This document shows positions 21,154-32,000 of a stretch of DNA of 64,000 bases, piece after piece. How positions within the stretch are numbered: the stretch's first letter is position 1; every line of letters begins with the position of its first letter. The stretch is from Sipunculus nudus (taxonomy: Eukaryota > Annelida > Sipuncula > Golfingiida > Sipunculidae). Under the pieces are notes generated by a model, which saw only the letters and a list, made by a program, of their open reading frames with translations, was not told where the DNA came from and searched no databases. The stretch covers positions 34,810,901 to 34,874,900 of the forward strand of contig CM049317.1 of assembly GCA_026874595.1 (NCBI GenBank), in the 5' to 3' direction. The translations under genes and the position numbers were made by a program.

Positions 21154-24100
21154 TTATGGAATCTTTATCTTATTTTCATATATATAATCAATTATTTTTA
21201 TTCTTAATGGCTTTAAGGCTCATTTCGATTTGTTTTAGTAAAATATTGATCTTGCAAGTTTTTAAAGACCAGTTACATTTTTTACATTTTTATAGTCCAA
21301 TGACAGAAAGTCTCATATTTTTATAGATAGATTTTTTATATTTGTTTTTGTTGTAATCGTAAAAGATTTTAAAATCCCTACCAAAGACTGCGGGTATTGT
21401 GAGCACTACCCCTGCGAACGTCACGGGGCTGGCTGCTACCTGAGGTCCTGCACATCGTTTACGTGGGAAGCCGGCAGGGCGTACTGTAAATCCCTGGGAC
21501 TCGTTCTTTCCGTCTTGTCTGACAAAGACCAAATCATCTCCGACCTGACCGGAAGCAACTGTAAGCGATATTGGGTAGGACTCAGGAAAGAAGAGTGGAC
21601 TTACCCAGGGGCAGGTAACACTTATTTTTACTGACAATATTATTGTTAAATAAATTGTTCTAGTTTTGCTAACGTTTTTAACCATCATAGCTCTTTTTAC
21701 GTATATATTCACCTTAATGATACCGTAATATCATAGCCTGTTAGTTCTAGTGCCATATAAATATAACACTATAATAAGAAACATGATCCATTCAGGTTAA
21801 GTATTTCCTCTGAAAGACCACGTCAAATATATTACACGTATTCCATTTTATACAGAATGTAAATTTGATGTGTATAAGAACATACACAAATACTCATTCA
21901 AAATGTTTACATGTATTTACTCGTTTCTCATCCTTTCCCGTTTTTTTTCGCTCTATCTACCAGGCTTTCTTTCTCTCTCAGCATTTCATCTGTCTTTTCT
22001 TTTCAACTTCTGTTGTTCTTATATCCTTAGTCTTTTCTCTTTTACTTTTTTTCTGATTTTTTTTATTATATTTTACATTTTTTTTCTGCCAATTTTAATT
22101 TTGGATCTATTAATCCAAATCTATTTGGATCTTTCCCAGTGTCCATTGGAGGGTTAGAGTACCAGGAGAAGAGTGATACAATTCTGGATTCATATAATTT
22201 AAATTTGCTTGTTGTTTCTTTACTGTCTTCAGATGCCCAGAACATGACGTCTGTATACTGGGGACAGCAGGAGCCTGGTCAGAAGGGGGACTGCGTTGTC
22301 ATGCACAGATTCAACTCAGGTTACAAATGGCGGGCGGCTGATTGTACAGAGTCGTATCAGTCTGTGTGTGTACCTTCAGGTATATATGTCATAACCATTG
22401 CATCTTTATCATAATTAACGGCGGTCGCATATGGTTGTTATCACAGAAATCCTCCGTGACCAAGCCTCGGATTTGCACGTGTTTAGCCATAAACCGTCGT
22501 AGTATATCCTTATTTCTCCTTATATTCAGAGATATTTCGAACAAAATTTTTCGGGTCCTCTGTCGAAGCATACTTGATATTGTGAATCAAAGGCAGAAAG
22601 CACTTTCCTATTCTAATCAAGGCCGGTCTGAAGCCCTCCAAACACGTGTTCTGAAACAGGGTATGTGGAAAGTAAGGTTAATATGTATAAACCAAACTTG
22701 TGTTTTACCGATTGCTCACTATTTTACGATTTATTTTGAGGCCTGTTATACCTATTGCTTTTGTAGTTGTTAACCTCTCATGGACGTGCTCTTGTTATAT
22801 ATTAATATTAAAATAATATAAAAAATATATTAGCCAGTCTACATTAAATTTAGTCACCATATCGTATTTGGGATTAAACTCAACTGGTGTTAAAGTAAAA
22901 AATGATAAACGGGTCGGTAAAGTTAGTACATCTTACATAGAAACGGTCATATAATGGTCGCATACAAGAAAGAATGGTAAGATATTCAGTCATTGTTTAC
23001 AAATTACAATAGAACGGGCTTTTGTTCATTTCGAACCAACTTGTTAAGGGAATGGGCGATAAAAGGGATGTAAGAGAGGTAATAGGCATCTATGAAATAC
23101 AAACTACGAGACTTCACTATATATTAATAAGACTTCCCATTACTTATGCTAACAAACGATGTGTTTGCCTAAAAAGTTGACATAACGAACACACGCTTGT
23201 GTAAAACCATAACGTTATATTGCTTAGTTACTACCCGATGTTATAGCTTACATAATTATGCCACATATAAATAAATTTAAGGGCAAATGGAAACACACAT
23301 AACCACATAAAAGGATGTTCATTAATGATCGTGCAGGATACATACAAAGCACTTAATAGCGTTTTGTTATTTAAACTTGGTAAATATATATACGAAACAG
23401 GTTGCACGGCTGGAGTTCCGATCGATGTGTCAATAAATTGTTTGTTATATGGTTTTGTCAGACCTATTGACATTTAACGATACTTCTTAATTATATTCAT
23501 TTACCTAATAAACATAGAGACCTAAGTTAAATAAAGCGCGTGTGGTCGTTTATGAGATGAAATGTGTGATCCTTAATCAAAAGTTAATAGATGACGCCAC
23601 ACGTACGATACAGGCGTATTCGTTCAATACGTTTTCTGCTGTTCACAATATTGCTTAATTTGAACAAATCACTCCCCCTGTTTACCTTGAACAACTTATT
23701 TATATGAATACATAAATGTACGGGTAGTAAAACCTGTAAATATAGATCAAGACTGATTATAACTGATTAAATTATCATTTAATAAACAATAGTCCTTTTT
23801 ATCAGACAACTCCCGGAACATATTACCATGGTTTCTTATGCGACGTGCCATTGACCGAAATGAAGAAAACCGACAACGGAACTATGAGCAGGAACGAAGT
23901 AAAGGTAAGCAAGGTAATGAAAACGTCAGTGTTACACTATTGGCAAACAAAGAATGCTAAACATTTTTTTGTAAGGAATGCCGTAATGAATTTAGCATGT
24001 TTGGTCAAATAATTCTTTTAACCCAAGTCTCCTTTAGAGGAACAGATAGCACAGACCACTTGCCCACGCACTAGATATAGGAGATGGATTGGTTCATCAT

Positions 24101-25035
24101 TCTATATTTTCACAGATAACCTTCCCTTACGCATGTTTTCTCTCCTATTCCCACGAAACAATGTTTCTTATCGTTATTGATATATCGATATTTTATTCTT
24201 GTTAGGAAATCCTGTTTACACCTCTTCAGTTGTGACATCATCAAATGACGTCACAACCAAGCGCGAAAAGGATGATCCATCGTACAGAAAAGGTGAGGAC
24301 AGTAAATTGATTTTGCTGGTCTCTTCTACATGGTGTCTTTCACTAAAATGCTGTATTCACTAAATTGGAGTATTTCCGGGAAACAACAACACCCTATAGC
24401 ATATATAGATCAAAACTTTTTCCATTATTTGAAGTTTGTGAGTGTGAGGGGAAAGTATGCCACACCAGCACTGCCCTCGTCTTATCGTTGCTATTGGCAA
24501 CCTGCTTGATCATGGTGTCCTACAACCTGGGCCGTTATAATGCTAAGAGGTGAGGAAAATAAAAATATATTTTTATAACATTGACGTACCTTCCTCTAAT
24601 TTTTGCAATTAATGGTCTAACTATTTGTTTTGTAGACTAAAAATCAGATATGATATATATTTATATAATTAATAATATCAAATGGTTAATAATATAATTA
24701 ATAGATTATGTTATATAATTATTGAATTATTATGGACATAGTAGAAACATCAGTGAGCCGATATATAATGCAGGTTTCCGATAGATTTAGTTTAAATGTA
24801 AATATATATCTAATACACTATTTCTCCTTCAATTAAGATTTCTTAGTTTTTATTTGTTCATTTTGTTTTTTTTGTCTTGATGATTGTATTATTTATAACA
24901 TAATAATGGACACACTGCATGTATATTCAAAGGGAACCGTGCTGTGGTCGGGAAAAAGAAGTTAGTATTGCGGTCTATGTAGAAGAAACGGATGGTGATT
25001 TGCTGGCCAGCATAAAGCAAAATAAATTAAAATGA
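17512..25035 (+). CDS. Two-CTLD single-pass membrane receptor, short tail
   Basis: Nine exons join in frame to about 405 residues: 17512-17575, 17878-18108, 20848-20970, 21366-21614, 22233-22379, 23806-23904, 24206-24292, 24435-24549 and 24933-25035. Residues 1-17 or so are a signal peptide (FIGAFLISALAA). Residues 22-139 form a divergent CTLD1, 140-271 a CTLD2 with YWVGL, and 272-343 a charged linker. The membrane helix lies at about 345-363. The 42-residue tail has a CC pair that could be palmitoylated and one tyrosine (SIAVYVEE), without a canonical ITIM. Every junction is phase 1 except the last (phase 2), which matches receptor gene 1 exon by exon. The two genes are therefore duplicated, inverted paralogues. 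Ligand and partners are unknown. A glycan- or pathogen-recognition role follows only from the family. Confidence 0.85.
17878..18108 (+). CDS. Receptor gene 2: CTLD1 first half
   Basis: 231 bases, phase 1 to 1, donor GTAAGC. It encodes PWEESALGCHYAGSGWTLPV and then HLNETWIQLRRRHLGGFRWL. It shares the NETW and RRR positions with receptor gene 1. The acceptor TATGTAG has a weak pyrimidine tract. Confidence 0.85.
18246..18433. mobile_element. MITE with pogo/Tigger-type terminal inverted repeats
   Basis: Ends read TGTGAAACCTCGTTATGTCG and CGACACAACGAGGTTTCACT, inverted copies of each other, flanked by TA. About 187 bases, no coding capacity. The GTGAAACCTCGTTAT-type terminus is typical of pogo-like Tc1/mariner MITEs. 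Confidence 0.75.
18590..19045 (+). repeat. Short relative of the 27-bp GAGTCCAAGT minisatellite element
   Basis: Repeats of GAGTCCAAGT-type words at 18600-18735 and 18975-19040 flank a non-repeat core. The outer parts match the ends of the expanded array at 55860-56835, including TTCGAGTCC and the TTTGGAAC/ATCTGGAAC block. Few units remain here. Confidence 0.65.
20848..20970 (+). CDS. Receptor gene 2: CTLD1 second half
   Basis: 123 bases, phase 1 to 1, acceptor ATCTTCAG and donor GTATTA. It encodes SENSGCAYLDVASSSLKTDA and then CSKAFGVICDIP. The C-x-YLD and ICD positions match the paralogue at 15514-15636. Confidence 0.8.
21107..21152. repeat. (TA)n microsatellite
   Basis: Pure TA run inside the intron between the two CTLDs of receptor gene 2. 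Confidence 0.95.
21366..21614 (+). CDS. Receptor gene 2: CTLD2 first half
   Basis: 249 bases, phase 1 to 1, donor GTAACA. It encodes CGYCEHYPCERHGAGCYLRS, WEAGRAYCKSLGLVLSVLSD and RYWVGLRKEEWTYPGA. An alternative in-frame acceptor at 21387 would drop seven residues. The acceptor used (TCGTAAAAG) follows the better T-rich tract. Confidence 0.9.
22233..22379 (+). CDS. Receptor gene 2: CTLD2 second half
   Basis: 147 bases, phase 1 to 1, acceptor GTCTTCAG and donor GTATAT. It encodes VYWGQQEPGQKGDCVVMHRF and YKWRAADCTESYQSVCVPS. EPG stands where EPN or QPD sits in sugar-binding CTLDs, and RAAD replaces WND. Confidence 0.9.
23806..23904 (+). CDS. Receptor gene 2: charged linker exon
   Basis: 99 bases, phase 1 to 1, acceptor TTTATCAG and donor GTAAGC. 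It encodes PWFLMRRAIDRNEENRQRNY and then EQERSK. It has a helical, highly charged composition. Confidence 0.7.
24206..24292 (+). CDS. Receptor gene 2: second linker exon
   Basis: 87 bases, phase 1 to 1, acceptor TTGTTAG and donor GTGAGG. It encodes a Ser/Thr-rich segment (PVYTSSVVTSSNDVTTKREK), a likely O-glycosylated stalk. Confidence 0.7.
24435..24549 (+). CDS. Receptor gene 2: transmembrane exon
   Basis: 115 bases, phase 1 to 2, donor GTGAGG. It encodes CECEGKVCHTS, the helix TALVLSLLLATCLIMVSYNL, and GRYNAKR as stop-transfer charge. Confidence 0.8.
24933..25035 (+). CDS. Receptor gene 2: tail exon with stop
   Basis: Phase 2 entry at TTCAAAG. It encodes EPCCGREKEVSIAVYVEETD and ends SIKQNKLK, TGA. 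It is homologous in position to 7397-7490. Confidence 0.75.
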
Positions 25036-25129
25036 AATGCGGGAAGTGAGCGCTTTTGTCAAAACGTTGTTCTTTAAACAATAACTGAGGATCTATTCTG
25101 TATTATACCCCTGTTGTACGTTGAATGAA

Positions 25130-25135
25130 AATAAA
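25130..25135 (+). terminator. AATAAA poly(A) signal of receptor gene 2
   Basis: About 95 bases after the stop codon at 25035. A second AATAAA occurs near 25446. Confidence 0.5.
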
Positions 25136-26831
25136 TCGGATACTTTATCTTTAGGGGGATACCAGATGGATGAAATGGCTTAACGGACGACATTGCCTTT
25201 AGAAACACGATAAACTGTGTCGTAAGATACCGGAGGCATTGAAGGACAGCTTTAATCCGGACGCTATAAGTTTTGTCAGCGAAAGGAAAACTTCTTAAAA
25301 AGCCTTCGCGAAGGGAGGGCTCAACTGTGTGTGTATATGCGTGTGTGTGTCCACAAGATATTAAAAGAATGGTATCACGGATGTAATTAAAATTAAACTG
25401 TCATGTACATTTCCAAGTAATAATTTGTATTTTCGATCCAAGCATGAATAAACCCTGGGATGAACGTTTTACGAGATTTTATTGCACATTTGTATACGCT
25501 ATGATCTGACCATATGGTCATCTTTGGATCACAGAACACAACGACGTCACTCCACGTGCAGTTTCCCTGAACGGTGTCAGTAATGGGAGGCCATGGTTGT
25601 TGTTTGTTGTGTTTATAGTCAAGGGCAGCAATACCACGATGTCCAGGTTTTTTTAAAATATTTTCAATGAAAAAGGACCCAGGAATAACACGGGTTTAAT
25701 TAACATTCCAATCTACCAACTTCCCAAAGCGTTTGCGTCCCAATAGCAGACGCTTTGTGTATTTTACTGATGATTTTTACGGATAATCCGCTCTCCATCA
25801 CAGAAGACTTAATGTTATAAAAATACATCCAAAACATTCGGATGTTAAAATATTTGTTTACTGTATTTAAAACGGGTTTTTCTTATATAATAAACACATA
25901 ATTTATATATTCTATTTATTTGTTCAAAATATTACTGAAATATGACTACATAAGTTCGTTTGTATCGCGCATGCTGTCTCTGTCAGAACGTTTTTCTGTG
26001 AACTTTTCTGTAAAAAGGACTTATTTCAGACATTTTACCTGCTAATTGGCGAAGCTAAACTAATTGAATTTATTGTTCTTCATACGTTCAACATTGTACC
26101 ACATACTGCTAAAAAAAAGCAAATTTGAATCACAGTATTGTATTATTATGTGGTATATTATGCTGGTATATATGCTGTTATTGACATTATTTTATGCATA
26201 GTCTGATATAAGGCTAAAGTCAACAATATCTGTGGATGAAATACAAATATCTCTAAGTATTATCCCTAATTTTAGTTCAGTCCCTCAAATATAATATAAC
26301 GAATTCTAAGCATTGAATGACATTACCTCTCTTAATGTTTTATATATTAGTATTATTTGAGTTAAATACTCCTTGTTAATAATGGGAACATTTAATATAA
26401 GCTTAACATTTCTCAAGACAAATAATCATGCCGATTAAAATGTTACATTTGCATCTCTTGTATATATGGATGTTCAGCACATAGCCCATATGAGATAATC
26501 TGAAATATAAATAAATACATAGTGGGACAGCTGATACTCACAGACGTCACCACAGAGCAGGTTTATGAAATCAGACGGGTGTATATAAATACACGAAATG
26601 ACAATGAATTCAGTATCCCATGCAAATACACCCGGACGACATAATGATGATGTTGGGTAATGAATGACGATCTAAAATAATAAAGTTATTTATCCTCACT
26701 GGCACCTTCGTCAACTCGAGCAGCCCGACAATAGTCACTGACAATAAACAATGATCCAAATAGGTTAGATCACATGGAACCCCAACAAATAACCTTAAAG
26801 CTACAAACGTTTAAAACTGTTCCTCTTTACA
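25136..26831. other. Convergent intergenic region
   Basis: It lies between the 3' ends of receptor gene 2 (plus) and the long-tailed receptor (minus). AT-rich; no exon, RNA gene or clear repeat was recognised. Confidence 0.5.
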
Positions 26832-26837
26832 TTTATT
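26832..26837 (-). terminator. AATAAA poly(A) signal of the long-tailed receptor
   Basis: TTTATT on the plus strand, about 213 bases past the stop codon at 27050. Confidence 0.45.
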
Positions 26838-27049
26838 AATCCAGAATTCGGGGAATCCAAGTAAAACACGTATCCGCATCTGCTGAATAATATTTAGCAT
26901 TCTTGTGACGTTCCTATAGTTACCATAGTAATTAAAGCATAAACCTCAACACAACTTTATAATATGACGCAACACATTTAAAGGTAATTTCATACAATAC
27001 ATATTGTCACTATTATACTGTGTTATGTTTTGGCTAATCAAATTTGATT

Positions 27050-27977
27050 TCAGGGCTTCAGTTTTTGACGTTTGCCTGTCATGTCCTCGTACACGTCTTC
27101 AGAAGACCCCGGTGACGCAATAAAGACCGGAGGTGGAATAAACAGGTGATGGCGAGTCCTGGGTGGGCGGGACGGGGGGTTAGTTTTCATGAGTTCTTCA
27201 GCCTGCGAATTAGCTATCTGGGTATCAAACAATGCTGGCGAGGGTTTACCACGTTTCCCCCGCCAAGTTGCGAAAATGCTTTTATCGGGAATATCGTAGT
27301 TGTCCTCTGGTACAGCTCCGCCAGAACCGCCATCGTTGCTTAAGCGCGGAACAGAGCCAAAATGGCTACCGGATGTAATGCCTAGTTGCTGCTTGAACTG
27401 AAGAGGATGCGTATAGATTGGAATTGCAGTATTTGAACTTTTAGGTGGTGATAACGTAATCTGCGCTATATTGGCGTTTGGCGATTTGCAAATATTGAAC
27501 TCCTTTGTGACGTCACCTGATGAATCTGGCAGAAAATATACAGGTTCCGGTTCCTGTACTCCGTACGTAATTTCAGCCTCTTGCCCGATTGGTTGAAAAT
27601 AATCATCTGTTTGGTCATCGGGAATTTGCCCTGCTATTTCTGTAGGTACGTCATACTCGACTATCATATTTTGAGAGCTGTAACCACCTTTCTGTGTACC
27701 GAAGACCTCACGGTTTTCTGGCAGTTGTTGACCACGTGACCATACGGCAGTATACAGCGCTTTTCCTTGATCGTTGCCGGAAGTGTAATGTAACTTTGCT
27801 TTTTTGGCAAAATCTCTTTCAACTTCTGTATATCCCTTTGAGGAAACAATCAGTCTTGAATGTCGTCCTGTCGTATTGAATGTTTGGTTTCCCATTTCCA
27901 AGTGGCATGATGGTAAGACCTCGATAGACTTGGCTACGGGGGATGTCCAATTCGGTTCCAACCCAGGGAAGTATGCC
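27050..27977 (-). CDS. Long-tailed receptor: terminal tail exon
   Basis: 928 bases, phase 2 entry at TATAAAG, ending KRQKLKP and stop. This is the largest exon in the window. Tyrosine motifs in order: SKGYTEVE, LHYTSG, ALYTAV, VEYDVPTE, DDYFQP, ITYGVQ, PVYFLPD, PIYTHP, DNYDIPDK and DVYEDMTG. A proline-rich NPPSRPPRTR precedes the last one. Low hydrophobicity throughout indicates an intrinsically disordered signalling tail. Confidence 0.85.
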
Positions 27978-28987
27978 CTTTATATAAAATATCAATATAC
28001 TTTTAAAATGTTTAATGAAATAGTTAAAACGCTTACAATGCTACAAATGTTATATAATAACCCTTTGAGCTTACTATTACTTTATGAACCAAGATGAACT
28101 ATAAATGGCATTTTCACAGGAGTACCCGTGATATTAATCAACTTCAAAACCGAAAAGTTGCTTTATTGTTATCCTAAACTTTTATGCCAAAAAGCAAACT
28201 TGTTTCGTCAAAAGATTAAACAATATTTAATTAATTCAACTTAACTATATAATTGTCGTCTTACAATATATGCGAAACACGGCAATTGGCGTAAAGGTTT
28301 CATAGAAATTAGTTAAATTAGTGTGTGTACATTTTGACTGTGTGGAAATTCATAAACAAGAATGGAAAGTTCCAAACAATTGGAGGTGTTAGAAGCTGAT
28401 CTGGAATCAAATGCGGATATAGGAGTAATATTTGTCTAAGTGCGTGTCTGTCTGCGTGTTTTTATTTACAAACACCTCAACACGTCTTAGATGGGTATTC
28501 TGTGAAGAATTTTGAGGCAAGGCCATGTGGAATAATCCCTTTTTGGCGGAATCAAGCGCCCTTCATCCTGTGTTCTGTTTAAATAATTCCTCATTTCCAT
28601 CCGTAATGTCAGCTTAAATCCATGCTCTAATCCCTAAATATGAAACAATTATAAACTGACAACAAACCTGTGATTAAAGTCCTGCCTGTCAGCATCAGGA
28701 CCCCGGCCCTCAGCGTCCTGATAGTAGCCCTCCGGCATGGCGTATTCACTGGCTATCCTCGGGCCCTTTAATGTCCACCACTGCGGGACTTCTCCCATGT
28801 TATTGCCGGCCCAAAACACTTCCTCTGCGTTCTTTGGTCTTAACATTTGGAAATAAATAAGTGTGCAAGAATAAATGTTTAAAAACATGAGACCCGAACT
28901 CAAGTTTATCCGTGGGCATAATATGTAAGTAGCTGTAGACCGTATGGTTACAGAACTCACACACACACATAGAGACACACACACACA

Positions 28988-29028
<41 letters not shown>

Positions 29029-32000
29029 AATTGACTGAAACACCTTTTGGATATATTTGTAATTGACCTTATAAAATAGTAGTTGCGCCTTACGACCAGC
29101 ATACTAGCGTCAGAGTGCCTATACATCCTTCAACGATAACTGCCCTATAAGACACTATGATGATGCAAATAGTTTTGTTATTTTTGTACCCTATCACTTG
29201 GCATAAACGAGACTAGTCGTGAACCTATTTAGTATATTTCTAACAACACCCATCATGTGCTAGATAAGATCTGTTTTAAGTCAGCATACCGGTAACTCCC
29301 TCTGCATGGTTGTTGAATTTCTTAGTACAAGCATGGCTCGCACGGGTCACAGGAGGATAGTCAACTTGTACGCGATACAGGAAATAGCTAGTTACCATAG
29401 AGACGAATTTGCAAATTTTTGTGAGTTCAAATGTATTCTTTTGTTTTAATTCATCAGTCGTAGCCTAACGTAAAGAGTTTCGGTTGTTTACCACGATATC
29501 AATGAAACAGAAGTCGATGGTCTTGCAGTACATTCCACCGTATGGCATGTATCACGATTCAAGTCAAGCTTAAAGTCCAATATAAATGCCTACTGAGTCG
29601 TGTATTTACGGCTAATGTTATTGATGAAGCTATAGTTTTCACATAACAAAATGGCGGCGACGACCTTAATGTAATTTCCGGTTAATTTATATTACTTCTG
29701 AACAGAGATAGGAGAGATGTTCGAGCAAAATAGATAAGTGATTTGAAAAGTGTAATGCTTACCGTTTTCTTGAACATATGCATATACATATAACGACGAA
29801 GGTGGTGAACAGTGTCGATCCAAGAGACGCAACAATTATAATCCACATGACTTCCCTGTCTTTGACTAAAAACAAAGGTATCAAACAATACATATCAGTA
29901 ACCATAGGCTTACATGCTGTAACAATTGAAAATATACGTATGAAAAGAGCAAACAAATATGTGCGCTCATTTTAAAATACTATAGTTCCCAGTCATCTTG
30001 AAATCATTAACGTACGGTCCAAATACCAAATACCGAGTTAAAAGAATAGGAGCTGTAGGGAGAAGCAGTTATTACTTAGAGAAAATGCTCTAAATAATAA
30101 ACATTCAAACATATAATAAGAATCTTTGGATCAACACAGAGCTTGGTTCCTTCCAGTTGAAATAGGTAAAGGATTCCCATTGTTAGAAAACCAATTTTAC
30201 CAGAAGGCGTCCGATGCCAATCCGAGGCTTCATCTGTGATATTTCCTGTCTGTGATATTTCAAGATTCGTGGTCGAACCTGGAATCAAAGAGACAGAAAG
30301 ACACAAATCAGCTGAGTGGGTTAAGGGTATGTATGTAATAATTATATAAACGTTTCTTGATTTCATTTTCCAACATGTAATCATGACCTGGACCAGACGA
30401 TATTAAATGCATTTTAGGTTCTCACATAGTTAAATCACCTACCATTTCGTCCATCAGTATCGGTACTGCCAAGGCTGTCGGAAGGTAACGTACTTTGCTG
30501 GTCTTTTCTTTTCTCTACAATTAAAATTAATGATATATTATACTTAAAATGTCATTATAAACGGAAAATATTTGGAATATTATAAACACTTTAATAGAAA
30601 TAACATATTAATTAATATACACTTGATTGCAAATTGGGCATGTATTGAGTTTATGATGGTAGTATCAACGACATCACAGTGAGAAAAGTCGCCGTAGAAT
30701 ACAGTATTTTTTATTGCAAGTAAGTCGCAAACTTGGTTCTATTTACACAGTCGTGTTTCATTACATTTGCTACGCTCGTTATTATAAAATGTTCATACAG
30801 AAATTGATATTATAATGCATGTTTAGTGTGATGTATAAAAATGTACACCTATCGAATGCTATCGAAAAAAATATTATTTTATTTGAGTCAAATGTTCAGG
30901 TCTAAGGAGAGAAGTGAAATGTCAACATGTTGTTCACAAAACATGTTCACGTGTTATTATCTCATACGTTACAAGCAATCGATATACTTCTTATAACAGT
31001 CCTATAACTTAGATCACGACTTATGGTCATGTACCTGTTTTATTGACACAGATAGCTGGTGCCCTCTCGTGGCAAGGACGTGGTTTCCATACGGGTTCAG
31101 AAGACATATCGAGAACAAAACACGTCATGTCAGAGGAAACGTCTGACCTACTTTCAAACAGCACTTCGGAAGGGAACGTCTGTTCTGTGCCTGAATTAGA
31201 TAAATTATCTAATTTTAATTAATAATAACTTTTTTTTTTAATTTATGAAATTTATAAAAATAACTTCCCTCAAATGTGTAAAATTTTAGCGGTTATAGCA
31301 TTGTTTATAGGAACTTTTACATGAACATCAGAAAGAGGAATTTGGGCCAACTAAAGGTTCATGGTATGACAATTTAACAAGTCTGTTGATCAAACGTCAC
31401 TTTAAAACGCCTTAAAGTGGTAATAAAGAAAAAAATTAATAAACATTTGTAATATATTGTGTTATATTCAGTCGAAATCAAATATATATATATTGAAAGG
31501 AATCTATACATAGGACATACTCTAATGATACAAATAAGCTTAAGGTCATGTTATATTATAAACGGGGATCGTTGAGCTAATAGAGTGTACATTTCGATGA
31601 CAACCTGAGCTTTCTGTCCCAAATTTCCAACTTTCAGCATTTAGTCCAATCCAGAACTCCTGTGTAAATTTCATGGTCATTTTATTCATGGCGTCGTTGA
31701 TGCTACTGTTACCAGATGTATCCCACAAATCTCCGCCCATAGCCCTGCATGCCGCTCGCGCATGATACCACGTGGGTGCTCCATACCGTTTTATCAGGCA
31801 GCCTTTCCCTAAATTGTGACAGGACCATGTGGGACATATAGAACAACCTGTTAACATAAAAACAATGTCGATACTGTGATTTGCTCGCTCTTCATGGGGT
31901 TAAAATTCGCGATGGTTCCAATTTCCGATCTCACAATGCAGAGTTTAACCATTATAATGTGAATTTACTATGTCAAATATTTTGTGCACAATATCTTTGC

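Noticed and set aside
24933-25035. ITIM in the short tail (IAVYVEET)
   Set aside because: The -2 position is alanine and +3 is glutamate, so it does not fit [IVLS]xYxx[LVI].
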